The notes beneath the pieces were generated by a model, which was given only the letters and a program-made list of their open reading frames with translations, had not been told where the DNA came from and ran no database searches. Position numbers and translations under genes: made by a program. From Isoetes taiwanensis (lineage: Eukaryota; Streptophyta; Lycopodiopsida; Isoetales; Isoetaceae): a DNA stretch of 64,000 bases. Where the stretch lies: positions 6,475,071 through 6,539,070 of the forward strand of contig JAJEKV010000047.1 of NCBI GenBank assembly GCA_021234155.1. Reading direction: 5' to 3'. Of this stretch, positions 25,489 through 35,284 are shown piece by piece (the first letter of the stretch is position 1; each line of letters starts with the position of its first letter).

Positions 25489-26022
25489 TTAAATCTTTTC
25501 AGTACGCTTGCCATATTTTATCCTTGTGATAGTGTCTCTCAACATGTCATTCATATCATTAGATTCTTTTCTTGAAATAGTCAAAATATCATTATTCCTT
25601 ACCTCAACATCTTCGTCTTCTTCACTTGAGTATTCTTCAGTTTCCTCACCAAGATTTACCGCAGCATTTTGCTTTCCATTGCCTTTTCCTCGACCTCTGT
25701 AGGAACCTCTCCCTCTGTTACCTTTTCCCCGTCCTCCTTTACTGCTGGAACACCTGTTTGCAAAGTGTCCCTTTCCACCACAATTATAACACTCTACTTT
25801 CTTTAATTTGGGACAATCTGCCTTTACATGTCCAAGTTCTTTGCAATGATAATAGGGTCCAACCTGCCTCTTTTCCTTTGATAAGTTAGAGTTGCTTCCT
25901 TTGTACTTTCCTCTGCCTGTATACAATACTTCAACATTGTCATCGTAATCATCACACAATACCTTTTGCTGCTCAAATTCTGTTCTTATCATTTCTTCAG
26001 TTATCTCTCTAGACTTTGCCAC
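25489..26022 (-). pseudogene. copia gag with zinc knuckles
   Basis: The 177-codon frame contains two adjacent knuckles, CKELGHVKADC (with a first Cys position replaced, YYHC) and CYNCGGKGHFANRC, followed by a glycine/arginine-rich RGRGSYRGRGKG tract and an acidic stretch. The preceding gag core lies upstream to about 26220 (FSKFDNIVADLEGS), interrupted by a stop. Gag packages the element RNA. Confidence 0.85.
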
Positions 26023-26220
26023 ATTTCTAATTAATGTAGCCAGCTATTTGTTCCCTTCAACAGCTCTAACTACATGCAAGAGCTTCTGTTGCTCAGTCAT
26101 AATCACACTTGAACCCTCCAGATCTGCTACTATATTGTCAAACTTTGAAAAAAAATTAGTAAGATCATCATCCTTTAATAACATAAGCAAATTTTGATGT
26201 GGCATTGTCTATGCCGTTAG

Positions 26221-28740
26221 ATATCTAATTTTCTAATTGAAAAGTCGTGAAAATTAGATAAGCCCATGGAAAATAAGGCTTCCCCTTAATTTGTATGTTA
26301 GCTCTATTTAGAACTTAACGACCTACTCTCGAAGGACATCGTTCGCGCCTCTCATTGTCCTTACGCATAGACTGAAGATGGGTTCCTATGGCTAAGAATC
26401 TCCAAGTTTTTTGAAGGCCTAAACAACATATCTGATGTTTCACATGACCACTTTACATGGTTGGACTCAGGCTTAGAACCTCATTTGCAAGTATTGCCAA
26501 GCTGTTTCTTGAAGCCTCCGTTTAAATCTAATTTTATTGTTTTGCACATCCACCAATTCAGTTTCGTGTTGCTACAAAAGGAGATTAAGTTCTATTGTTC
26601 ATAGAATCCCATAACCTTACATCCAAATTTTGCGTCCAAGACTGCCCATCCAGACGGGCTCATGGAAAACTACCTTAGGAGTAATATTTTTTGACTGAAG
26701 TGATGTGGAAGGCAGCGAAATTATGGTAGGGGAGTTGGCTACCACTGTGTTAAGCAACGCTTTGACTATCTGTTGACTTGAGTTTTGGCTACCAAGCCAA
26801 CCTCGTGAAGGGCACGTACCACAGGAATGGTGAGGACCTGATCACCTAGGGTGATCAAAATAGAGATCACTTAGTGTGATCTCTAGGATTTTTGAGCACT
26901 TTCTCTCTCTAGATATTCAAGCAGTTTCGAAGGGTTAGAAACATCCAAATTTCACTATCTGAGTTTTTGGATATCTTCTTTAGGACTTTTGGGCACTTTC
27001 TCTCCCTAGAAAATCTAATATGATCTCTAAGATTTCTGGAGGCACTTTCTCTCTCTAGGGATTGTAGCAATTCTAAAGGGTTAGGAACATCCAACTTCAC
27101 TGTCTAAACGACTTCCAATTTGTTTGATGATCAAAACATTATCTCTAGAGTTTCTATTTGCTGATCAAACATTATCTCTAAGGTTTTATAGCACTCTCTC
27201 TCTAGTTTTCTAGCCAAATTGCCTAAACAGCTCCACATAAAGGAAGAATTGAACCTCCCACTCATGAACCCTCCAAACCCCTTGTGCCAACCACTGACGG
27301 CATGTATTGTGTCTCAATCTACACTACCCTAGTATTGTAATGAGAATAAACTATACATGTATGGGAGGGCCTCTGGTTGTGAAGAGAGATTATCAGCTTT
27401 GGGCTTCTACACTGTTAGATGTATTTACTGGTACATTTGGAATAAGTATTATATGGGATGGTATATTTGCCACTAACAAGAATGCTTGTAAAAGTACGGT
27501 ATGGGTGCAAAATTTTGCACAATATGGGACCTTATGGAAGGGGGGCTTCTTCCTAGAAAAAGTGTATACATGAGGGCTTAAATGAAGTGTCCCTTTTAGC
27601 TTAGGCGCATCCCTTGGGGTCACACAGAGCTTGTCTGGGTGAGAGGTATAAGAAATGACAGAGATACTACTGCTCTGGTTCAAGATACAGTAAAAAAATT
27701 TCATCCGCATTCCCAATGGTGGTTGACGCTGCGTGAAACAAAATAGATTGCTCATTTGCACGTAATGCAAAGGCTGCTACTGAAGCTAATGATACACCTC
27801 GGGTCTTGCAACTGCTACTGCTATTGCTGATTCGGCAACCCCTAAGAGTGCTATTATTGCTACTGCTGCCTCCACAATAGCCCAGAGGACCACTGCTACT
27901 ACCACTACTACTGCTATTGCAAATCCTTTGAGTGTTGATCACACCCCTACTGCTAGATCAGATCAATCCTACACTTGGCAGGCATCCACATCGACATCTA
28001 TTGGCACATTTGCCAATGAAAAAGCGTAGAGCGATTGCCTGCATTCGCACGAAAAAATACCGCCTCAGAGTCGAGAAAGGCAGATGGGCCCAGAATAGCA
28101 AGAACAAAGCATCTGCCACTGCTGCCAGCGTGGAGTTGTTGAAGATGAGAGCCAGACTCTCCAATACTACCCAGCATTTGCACCTACGGGACTTGCTATG
28201 AGGGGCTGGTCACACCTAACCAACCGCTACATGTGATGATGAGTACACCTGCAGTGGGGCCATTGGCATTTTATATTTAGGGGATATTGGACATGTGCGG
28301 CTCAATTATGCCCATGATCCCCTCATCATCGCACAACAATGTATAAATAGTTTGTCTACAAGCCTCTTACTACTATGGTTTTTTCTCGAAAACCCCCTTG
28401 TTTGTGTGGGTTTGTGGAATATCCAAGAATATGCCAGCATATGCCTAGGATATGCTGGTGACTGCTCCAAACTGGCTGTTGCCAGTAAACTCGCGGTTAG
28501 TCCTGTTGCCGATCAGAATAGTAAGGGCCGCATTCTCCACCATGAGCTCCAATCTAAGGAGCTTCTCTATTTTGGTTGCTCATTTGCTGATTTGATTGAC
28601 AAGGATTTGAGATTATTATGACTGTAGGAAACACTAGAGTCATTGGTCAGATGACGAATTTGGAGGGGCAAAAATGATGGTTGTTTCAAGCTTGCTGCCG
28701 CCACACCTAGTCAGAAAGAGATATTCACACCATATATTCA
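26221..28740. other. gene-poor repeat debris
   Basis: No intact gene. The 26838-26885 segment has two near-palindromic GATCAC...GTGATC sites. A Ser/Thr/Ala-rich broken frame (27790-27970) followed by a basic frame (about 28018-28200, ending LHLRDLL) may be part of a transposon protein, but I cannot place it. Confidence 0.45.
26878..27165. repeat. diverged tandem pair, period about 144 bp
   Basis: GATCTCTA(G/A)GATTT at 26878 and 27022, followed in both by GCACTTTCTCTCTCTAG, a GCA(G/A)TT.(C/T)(G/A)AAGGGTTAG block and AACATCCAA(A/C)TT(T)CACT. Shorter copies of the CACTTTCTCTC element recur at about 26992 and 27190. Confidence 0.7.
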
Positions 28741-29262
28741 AGTTTGTATTTTGCACATACAAAATCAACACCATATAGTATTCCGCTTGAAATCTTATAG
28801 TATTTTGCGAATCTTGTTATACAGTATAGCAAATTTTGTATTTTGCACATACAAAATCAACACCATATAGTATTCCGCTTGAAATCTTATAGTATTTTGC
28901 GAATCTTGTTATACAGTATAGCAAATTTTGTACTTGCATACCCCACAAACGAGGAACTTTACGTACGGTGTAGATTAAGGAATAAGGGGTAAATATGCTT
29001 ATCCAACAGCTCTCGCTGCCCTACGTCACCCCCCATGTGAATATGCACCCAAATCAAAGGGGGTTTAAGGGGGATTTTAATTTAAATGTGTTGGACCCAA
29101 TGGTTGTGTTAATTAATGTCAATGGTAGTTATGTGTTGGTTGTTAATGTCAATGGTTGTTATGTGTTGGTTGTTATGTGTTGGGGGATTTAATTTTTATA
29201 TGTTGGATGTTCATAGTTTGTGTTGCCAAAATTTTTTTTTGGCCCCTTCGGGGCCTTAGGGA
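28741..29262. mobile_element. diverged copy of the E-type inverted-repeat element (E3)
   Basis: The right-hand arm (GCTCTCGCTGCCCTACGT, GTGAATATGCACCCAAA, AAAGGGGGTTTAAGGGGGAT, GTGTTAATTAATGT; about 29009-29125) matches the arms of the elements at 32.4-38.8 kb. The core also has TATAGTATTTTGC, ACAGTATA, and a CCCCACAAACGAGGA segment. The left arm is missing and the core carries a 92-bp duplication. Beyond the arm lies AAAATTTTTTTTT and a perfect hairpin, GGCCCC-TTCG-GGGGCC (29241-29255), similar to the outer flank of the first array element. Confidence 0.75.
28743..28926. repeat. 92-bp tandem duplication inside element E3
   Basis: TTTGTATTTTGCACATACAA begins at 28743 and again at 28835; both 92-bp units read the same through ATACAGTATAGCAAA. 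The near-identity means the duplication is much younger than the element. Confidence 0.88.
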
Positions 29263-29905
29263 CGTCACCCCCCCCCCCTTCGCGTGTGACAAAAATTTTA
29301 GAATTTAAACCAGAAAAGAACTAGAATTCATTTGAGGCTTTCATCACCTGTAGCTTTCGAATTTGATCACAATAAAACAAATAGAACATAAGTAAAAGTT
29401 ACCATAAAGATAGAGCAGATTGATCCCATTATTCTGAAAGTCATAAAGTTTGCAACACCCATACACAAACATTTTTCAACTGGAATTTAACAGCAGCCTT
29501 TGGCCTCCATGGATTCTTGTGGTGAGAAACCAAAGTGGGAAACTTTTCTGCTTGTTAGCACAAAGATCTAGAAGCCTTGGAATTTGCTTAATAACTGCCT
29601 CAAAATCTAAAAATGCATGGTAATTTTTTGCAAGCTTCATTCGGAATGAGCCATAAAACAATATCCAATAGAGCAATCCTGTATTAATCAGCTGGTAGGA
29701 TGTGAATGCCTACCAAACCCGGCCGAAAAATTGCTGTTTTAGCATAGATAACTTAACCAAACATATCCATATCATACATTATCAAAAAGACATCGGAGAG
29801 AGCTTTCCAACGCAATAAAAATCATCTCAAACAGAGCTCTGGATCAAAAGTTATGATAAGAAATGTGTTGCCGGCGGGGAAACTGCACTGCATGCGCCCT
29901 CCAAG

Positions 29906-30103
29906 CCCTTCATGTGTCCATTATGCACCACACACACAAAAAGAGGGCTTTTGTTGTGAGCCATTGGTTGTTGACTATTAAAAAAGAAAGGCTAAAATCA
30001 ATGGCCCTTCATGTGCCCATTATGCACCACACGCACAAAAAAGGGCTTTTGTTGTGAGCCATTGGTTGTTGACCATTGAAAAAATAAAGGCTAAAATCAA
30101 TGG
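29906..30103. repeat. tandem pair, period 99 bp
   Basis: CCCTTCATGTG(T/C)CCATTATGCACC begins at 29906 and 30005; both units run through GGCTTTTGTTGTGAGCCATT and end AGGCTAAAATCAATGG with a few substitutions. It lies just inside the T-type terminus at 30115. Confidence 0.85.
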
Positions 30104-30114
30104 CTCAGAAATGG

Positions 30115-30233
30115 TGCACTCTAGATGTACGCATTAGTACATCCATTTGAATACATCACGAAATCATAGGAAAACCTTAGTGAAAAGCGTACAAAAACAC
30201 ACAAAAAAAAACCCCTGTTATTTTGCTACATAT
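30115..30233. mobile_element. T-type transposon terminus (right-end orientation)
   Basis: From GCACTCTAG to GCTACATAT this matches the terminus at 41579-41695: ACATC(A)...GAAATCATAG(A/G)AAAACCTTAGT, CGTACAAAAA, CCCCTGTTAT. It ends 150 bp before the first recognisable haspin exon, so it marks a transposon end immediately upstream of the kinase gene fragment. Confidence 0.75.
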
Positions 30234-30383
30234 TTGCGCTTCAAAAAACCTGTAGGTCCAGAACCTAGAGGAGGCTCCATCTTCTTTTAATGTCAAACTT
30301 TATTCCGATGCTTTTGCTACAAAATTTAGATTAGCTACAGGTTGTACATTTATTCCGTATTATAAGAAGTAGGGTCCTCTTAG

Positions 30384-31124
30384 GATGTTCAAGGAGCTAT
30401 AGAAAAAGAAGCTGAACCACAAGAAGTTGCTACTCAACCAGAAGATACTGTGGAGTTGGTCCAAGATTTACCAGATGGAGTCAAGGAAACGATGTCAAAT
30501 TCGTCCCTTGTAAAATCCACTACTTCTCAGCTTGAAGCATTAGAAATTCATGAAAATCAGAAGGGAGATTCAGCTATTGGTACATTGGTAGTGGAAGAAG
30601 AGATAGAGGATGATATATCAAATGATGAGTTGAGAGACACTTTCAATAGTCCTGGAGCAAAAGAATCTAAGTTCTTTGAAACAACTGAATCTATGCCCAT
30701 ATTTAATGCAATTCTACATGAAGCACAACAAGAAATACTGATGAACCTTACTGAAGTACTATGCGAATTTTGGTTAGTTATCGTTACATAGGCATTGCAT
30801 TTGTAAAGTTCGCTTTATTAATAATTTTGAGCATTGTTTTGCTGTTTTGCATCAGTGATGACATCACAACAATTGCCAAAGTTGGTAAAGGCACGTATGG
30901 GGAAGCTTTTAAAGGGAGTGGAAATGTTTTCAAGATTGTACCCATGGATGGGGATTTCAGAGTAAATGGCGAAATCCAAAAGGTGAATGGTTTATTTCTT
31001 AGAGGTGGACATTGATCAAAGTACATGTTTCAAATATGTCATTTGCAGACTCTTGGCGAAATGTACACCGAGATACTATTAACAAATACCTTGAACAGAC
31101 TCCGAAGCACCTCACAAAAGTTGA
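30384..31124 (+). pseudogene. HASPIN: haspin kinase, N-terminal tail and start of N-lobe (three exons, truncated)
   Basis: Haspin phosphorylates histone H3 Thr3 in mitosis. Exon 30384-30772 encodes an acidic tail ending HEAQQEILMNLTEVLCEF. Exon 30856-30982 holds the glycine-rich loop, KVGKGTYGEAFKGSGNVFKI, with the ATP-binding Lys in FKIVP and the haspin-typical DGDFRVNGEIQK. Exon 31049-31124 gives EILLTNTLNRLRSTSQKL and then runs straight into transposon sequence, where a stop follows. Splice signals are good and phases match (2 then 0). A further upstream exon (about 30253-30370, YSDAFATKFRLATG) is possible. The next expected residues (RICQGTYDG) appear in the amplified blocks at 32.9 kb onward, so the gene was cut here. 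Assignment to haspin rests on remembered family motifs; identity by search is needed. Confidence 0.85.
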
Positions 31125-31241
31125 ATATCTAGCATAATAACAGGGGGTTACTTTTAGATTTTTATACGTTTTTTCACATGGTTTTTCTATGATTTCATTG
31201 TTGTATTCGTTGAGGTGTACTAAATAGTATTTCTAGAGTGC
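31125..31241. mobile_element. T-type transposon terminus, left end, at the first break of haspin
   Basis: ATATCTAGCATAATAACAGG begins where haspin coding stops. Its 117 bp are the inverted counterpart of 41579-41695: the shared run includes TAGCATAATAACAGGGGGTT, GGTTTTTCTATGATTTC and ACTAAATAGTATTTCTAGAG. Long inverted termini indicate a cut-and-paste DNA transposon family; no transposase is visible. Confidence 0.8.
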
Positions 31242-31323
31242 ACCCTTTATGGGCCGTTGATTTTCGTTGGTTGGAACAATCCGAGGGTTGTCGTCTTTCT
31301 CTGCATGTCTTTGTGCATGAACA

Positions 31324-31412
31324 ATGCGCATGTGTATGCATGTGCATGTGTACTGTGCATGTGCAAGTGCAAGTTCATGTGTGTGTGTGCATGTGTGCAT
31401 GTGCATGTGTAC
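31324..31412. repeat. (TG/CA)-rich alternating purine-pyrimidine tract
   Basis: Two uninterrupted alternating runs, about 30 bp (31324-31353) and 37 bp (31376-31412), made of TG, CA, GC and TA steps. Such tracts are prone to left-handed helix formation and slippage. It lies inside the transposon sequence that splits haspin. Confidence 0.8.
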
Positions 31413-32447
31413 TTGCCCTCTTGGATTCTTGTTGCCGGAGTGGATTTTTGCTACCACGATGTGGATTTTTTGCTCACACTTACAAAGGTATTTGTTTTTT
31501 AATGTTTCTTCAGTTAGCATAACGGTTTTTTTTACAAGGTATTGTTTTTCCGGTTCTACAATGTAGTCTTTGCAAAACTTCGCCTTTGTCTCCTTCCCTT
31601 TAGCTATTCTAAGATTTCTTTGCAGATTCAAAAGAGTTTAGAGTTTAGGCCCTCTCGTTTGCTTTCAACTCTTGGATATTCCTGGCCTGTCGGATTGTTC
31701 ATAGCAGCCAGCATTTAGCTTCAATCAACAAACGGATTCTTGTGCACACAACATGCGGATTATTCCACGCCCTTTTCTGAATCATGCAGATTAGTCAAAC
31801 AGTGGCCACAAGAATGCATTTATATTGTAGGTTTGGAACTTTAATCGAACCAGAAAGTGAATCATGCATTATCTTTAAGCTAGAGATGGACCATCCAAAA
31901 TCACATGGATTGTTAAACAATAGTTTCATTGTGAAAGAGGAATAGTCAGAGCTGAAGTAACAATATGTGGAACGCTAATGAGAGCAAGCTTGCTTCAAAA
32001 CCTCTACCCTTGATCTTGCTTCACCGATTCAGGAGACCTACTCCACATCACCAAACTGGCTGATTCTCTTCACTTGTTAAACCAAAGCCAGGCAACCCGT
32101 GAGAAAGTATTACTGGTTCTTTATGAACCTCACCAATTGTTACTGCAGATAATGTCATGCAATGGTTTGTGAATAAAACATTATTGTAGAGCATATCAAT
32201 GTCAAAAGCTTTTATTTGATTCAATTTTATTTCGCAGGAACATAAATGGTAAATAAATTTGCTGCATTTGGTCAATTTTGGGTTGTTCATCCTCACTATA
32301 AAATGCAGAGAGTTTGTGGTGTAATTAGATTACAAGTGTTTCTCGTGGTATTACATGCATAAGTGTTAAAGTTATGCCATCCTTAATGCCCAAAGGCCTT
32401 TATTAGGGCCCGAAGGGCCCAAAATTTTTTTAGTAATATATAGCATA

Positions 32448-32906
32448 ATAACAACCAACACATCACTACAATCAACATTAATTAACACAAACCATTACAT
32501 CCAATACATTTAAATTAACATCCCCCTAAAACCCCCTTTGGTTTGGGTGCATATTCACACGGGGGGTTACTCCAGGCATCGAGAGCTGTCGGATAGGCAT
32601 ATTTGCCCTATATTCCTTGATCTGGACCGTACATAGCGATCCTCGTTTGTGGGGTATGCATGTACAAGTTTTTGTATACTGTATATTGAGTTTTGCAAAA
32701 TACTATAAGGTTTAAGGGAATGTACTTAATGGTGTTAATTTTGTACATGTATTGTAAGTTTTTAGGGGCTCTCGCTGCCCTACGTAACCCCCCGTGTGAA
32801 TATGCACCCAAACCAATGGGGGTTTTAGGGGGATGTTAATTTAAATGTATTGGATGTAATGGTTTGTGTTAATTAATGTTGATTGTAGTGATGTGTTGGT
32901 TGTTAT
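32448..32906 (+). mobile_element. E1a: 459-bp inverted-repeat element, left edge of the haspin array
   Basis: Begins ATAACAACCAACACATCAC and ends with its complement, TA on both sides. The terminal inverted repeats are about 130 bp and contain CCCCCTAAAACCCCCTTTGG and GTGCATATTCACACGGGGGG. The 200-bp core is not palindromic and defines orientation (core near 32580: GAGAGCTGTCGG). Outside on the left are ATATATAGC, AAAATTTTTTT and a GGGCCC-GAA-GGGCCC hairpin (32406-32420). It looks like a MITE without coding capacity. It differs from E1c by single bases (near 32611 and 32817). Confidence 0.85.
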
Positions 32907-32908
32907 TA

Positions 32909-33650
32909 CATGCAAAAACTTCATAGAGACGAAAGCGTAAAGGCTATTCTAACTTGCAATTCTCTTAATGTTGTCTCACAGCAACTTTTTTGCAGAATAA
33001 GAATCTGCCAGGGCACCTATGATGGAAATTTAACACGAACATGGAAGGAGTGGGATACTCAACATGGATCTGAAAATGACCATCCCATGTTATTTCCAGA
33101 AAAGCAGGTGCCATTTTTTCTTTTCCTTGCCAAGAGCCTCTCTGAAAGGCCATCTGATAGGCCATGTCCACTAGTTGTATGTCATCTTTGTTCTTGCAGA
33201 TGGTGGAACAGACCTGGAAAGTTGTGTGCTGGCAGACTTCAATGAAGCCAGAAGTCTGTTGTTGCAGGCATGTCTTTCCTGCATCTTCATGCTTACACCT
33301 GATTACATTTGTTGATTGTTGCATGTTTAAAAAGGTTGTCCTTTCTCTTGCCGTGCCGGAAGAAGTCTGTGGCTTTGAGCATCACGATTTACATTGGTAA
33401 GATGTGCATTGACTAATGCCATCTTGAATAATCTTCTTTTTAGATGGCAGAGATAGTGGATGCAACTTTTAACTGTTGGACTGAGATTTTTGCACAAAAA
33501 GAAATGAGTTGCAAGGCATTTGTAAACAAAGTGCCGTTGGCTCTAGGCATTAAAGTGTCTTCTTACACGTTCTTGTACAGGGGAAATGTACTATTGTCAA
33601 GGAATCAAGACGAGGTCCTTTCCTACACATTACTTGGCAAACGTATTGAC
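32909..33650 (+). pseudogene. HASPIN: haspin middle block, copy 1 of 5 (plus)
   Basis: This 742-bp block holds the part of haspin missing from the flanks. Exon a (32996-33107) encodes RICQGTYDG...WKEWDTQHGSENDHP, ending FPEKQ. Exon b (33175-33267) encodes LYVIFVLADGGTDLES and NEARSLLLQ. Exon c (33335-33396) encodes LSLAVPEEVCGFEHHDLHW, and exon d (33581 on) encodes GNVLLSRNQDEVLSYTLLG then KRIDITT. Phases are 0, 0 and 2, keeping one frame through the catalytic loop HHDLHWGN. Haspins usually read HRDLHWGN, so Arg is replaced by His while the catalytic Asp and Asn remain. Exon b ends CAG followed by gcatgt, a GC donor. The longer open frames over 33444-33580 are intron. Coding breaks at ATAACTACC where element E2 starts. 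Not functional alone. Confidence 0.9.
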
Positions 33651-34079
33651 ATAACTACCATTAACATTATTAACACAAACCATTGCATTTAACACATATA
33701 AATTAAAATCCCCCTTAAACCCCCTTTGGTTTGGGTGCATATTCACACGGGGGGTTACTTCGGGCAACGAGAGCTGTCGGATGGGCATATTTGCCCTTTA
33801 TTCCAACATCAGGACCGTACATAGCGATCCTCGTTTGTGGGATATGCATGTACAAGTTTGTGTATACTGTATATTAAGGTTTACAAAATACTATAAGGTT
33901 TGAGGTAATATACTTAATGGTGTTAATTTTGTACATGTATTGTAAAATTTTTAGGGCTCTCGCTGCCCTGCATAACCCCCCGTGTGAATATGCACCCAAA
34001 CCAAAGGGGGTTTAAGGGGGATTTTAATTTATATGTGTTAAATGCAATGGTTTGTGTTAATAATGTTAATGGTAGTTAT
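33651..34079 (+). mobile_element. E2a: 429-bp inverted-repeat element between copies 1 and 2
   Basis: Begins ATAACTACCATTAACATT and ends with its complement. The arms share AACCCCCTTTGGTTTGGGTG and ATTCACACGGGGGGTTA with E1, and the core is homologous to but distinct from the E1 core (GGGCAACGAGAGCTGTCGG versus CCAGGCATCGAGAGCTGTCG). The first 9 bp coincide with haspin coding sequence, so the junction has microhomology. Confidence 0.85.
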
Positions 34080-34821
34080 GTCAATACGTTTGCCAAGTAA
34101 TGTGTAGGAAAGGACCTCGTCTTGATTCCTTGACAATAGTACATTTCCCCTGTACAAGAACGTGTAAGAAGACACTTTAATGCCTAGAGCCAACGGCACT
34201 TTGTTTACAAATGCCTTGCAACTCATTTCTTTTTGTGCAAAAATCTCAGTCCAACAGTTAAAAGTTGCATCCACTATCTCTGCCATCTAAAAAGAAGATT
34301 ATTCAAGATGGCATTAGTCAATGCACATCTTACCAATGTAAATCGTGATGCTCAAAGCCACAGACTTCTTCCGGCACGGCAAGAGAAAGGACAACCTTTT
34401 TAAACATGCAACAATCAACAAATGTAATCAGGTGTAAGCATGAAGATGCAGGAAAGACATGCCTGCAACAACAGACTTCTGGCTTCATTGAAGTCTGCCA
34501 GCACACAACTTTCCAGGTCTGTTCCACCATCTGCAAGAACAAAGATGACATACAACTAGTGGACATGGCCTATCAGATGGCCTTTCAGAGAGGCTCTTGG
34601 CAAGGAAAAGAAAAAATGGCACCTGCTTTTCTGGAAATAACATGGGATGGTCATTTTCAGATCCATGTTGAGTATCCCACTCCTTCCATGTTCGTGTTAA
34701 ATTTCCATCATAGGTGCCCTGGCAGATTCTTATTCTGCAAAAAAGTTGCTGTGAGACAACATTAAGAGAATTGCAAGTTAGAATAGCCTTTACGCTTTCG
34801 TCTCTATGAAGTTTTTGCATG
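34080..34821 (-). pseudogene. HASPIN: haspin middle block, copy 2 of 5 (minus)
   Basis: Reverse complement of copy 1 with no difference that I could see. Exons a to d lie at 34734-34623, 34555-34463, 34395-34334 and 34149-34080 on the minus strand. It faces copy 1 tail to tail across E2a. Confidence 0.9.
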
Positions 34822-34823
34822 TA

Positions 34824-35282
34824 ATAACAACCAACACATCACTACAATCAACATTAATTAACACAAACCATTACATCCAATACATTTAAATTAACATCCC
34901 CCTAAAACCCCCTTTGGTTTGGGTGCATATTCACACGGGGGGTTACGTAGGGCAGCGAGAGCCCCTAAAAACTTACAATACATGTACAAAATTAACACCA
35001 TTAAGTACATTCCCTTAAACCTTATAGTATTTTGCAAAACTCAATATACAGTATACAAAAACTTGTACATGCATACCCCACAAACGAGGATCGCTATGTA
35101 CGGTCCAGATCAAGGAATGTAGGGCAAATATGCCTATCCGACAGCTCTCGATGCCTGGAGTAACCCCCCGTGTGAATATGCACCCAAACCAAAGGGGGTT
35201 TTAGGGGGATGTTAATTTAAATGTATTGGATGTAATGGTTTGTGTTAATTAATGTTGATTGTAGTGATGTGTTGGTTGTTAT
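34824..35282 (-). mobile_element. E1b: 459-bp element between copies 2 and 3, flipped relative to E1a
   Basis: Same element as E1a, but the core reads in the opposite direction (GTAGGGCAGCGAGAGCCCC on the left, GACAGCTCTCGATGCCTGG on the right). Flanks TA on both sides. Orientation differs from E1c although both occupy the same place in the 2,376-bp period. Confidence 0.88.
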
Positions 35283-35284
35283 TA

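Larger units (their letters stand above)
24722..26220 (-). mobile_element. Ty1/copia derivative with gag joined to RNase H; protease, integrase and most RT missing
   Basis: On the minus strand, gag comes first (26220 to 25489). It is followed within about 120 bp by the RT tail and RNase H (25370 to 24722), then a purine-rich polypurine tract and the start TGTTAG of a probable 3' LTR at about 24724. A complete copia element needs about 3 kb of protease, integrase and RT in this gap, so the copy has a large internal deletion. It is a different copia lineage from the one at 11-12.6 kb (RNase H sequences differ). Confidence 0.85.

Noticed and set aside
29241-29262. Helitron 3' end (GC hairpin followed by CTTAGG)
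   Set aside because: The hairpin is not followed by a CTRR end at the usual distance, and the element has long inverted arms, which Helitrons lack.
31233-31631. Open frames in the TG/CA tract (cysteine/valine or histidine/threonine repeats)
   Set aside because: Translation of a dinucleotide-type repeat.
32965-33324. 119-codon minus-strand open frame in each haspin block
   Set aside because: It is the antisense shadow of exons a to c and crosses their introns; no family motif.
33444-33692. 82-codon open frame starting MAEIVDATFNCW, repeated five times
   Set aside because: Most of it lies in the haspin intron between exons c and d; only the last third overlaps exon d in the same register (from GNVLLSRN). 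The exact repetition reflects the array, not a gene family.
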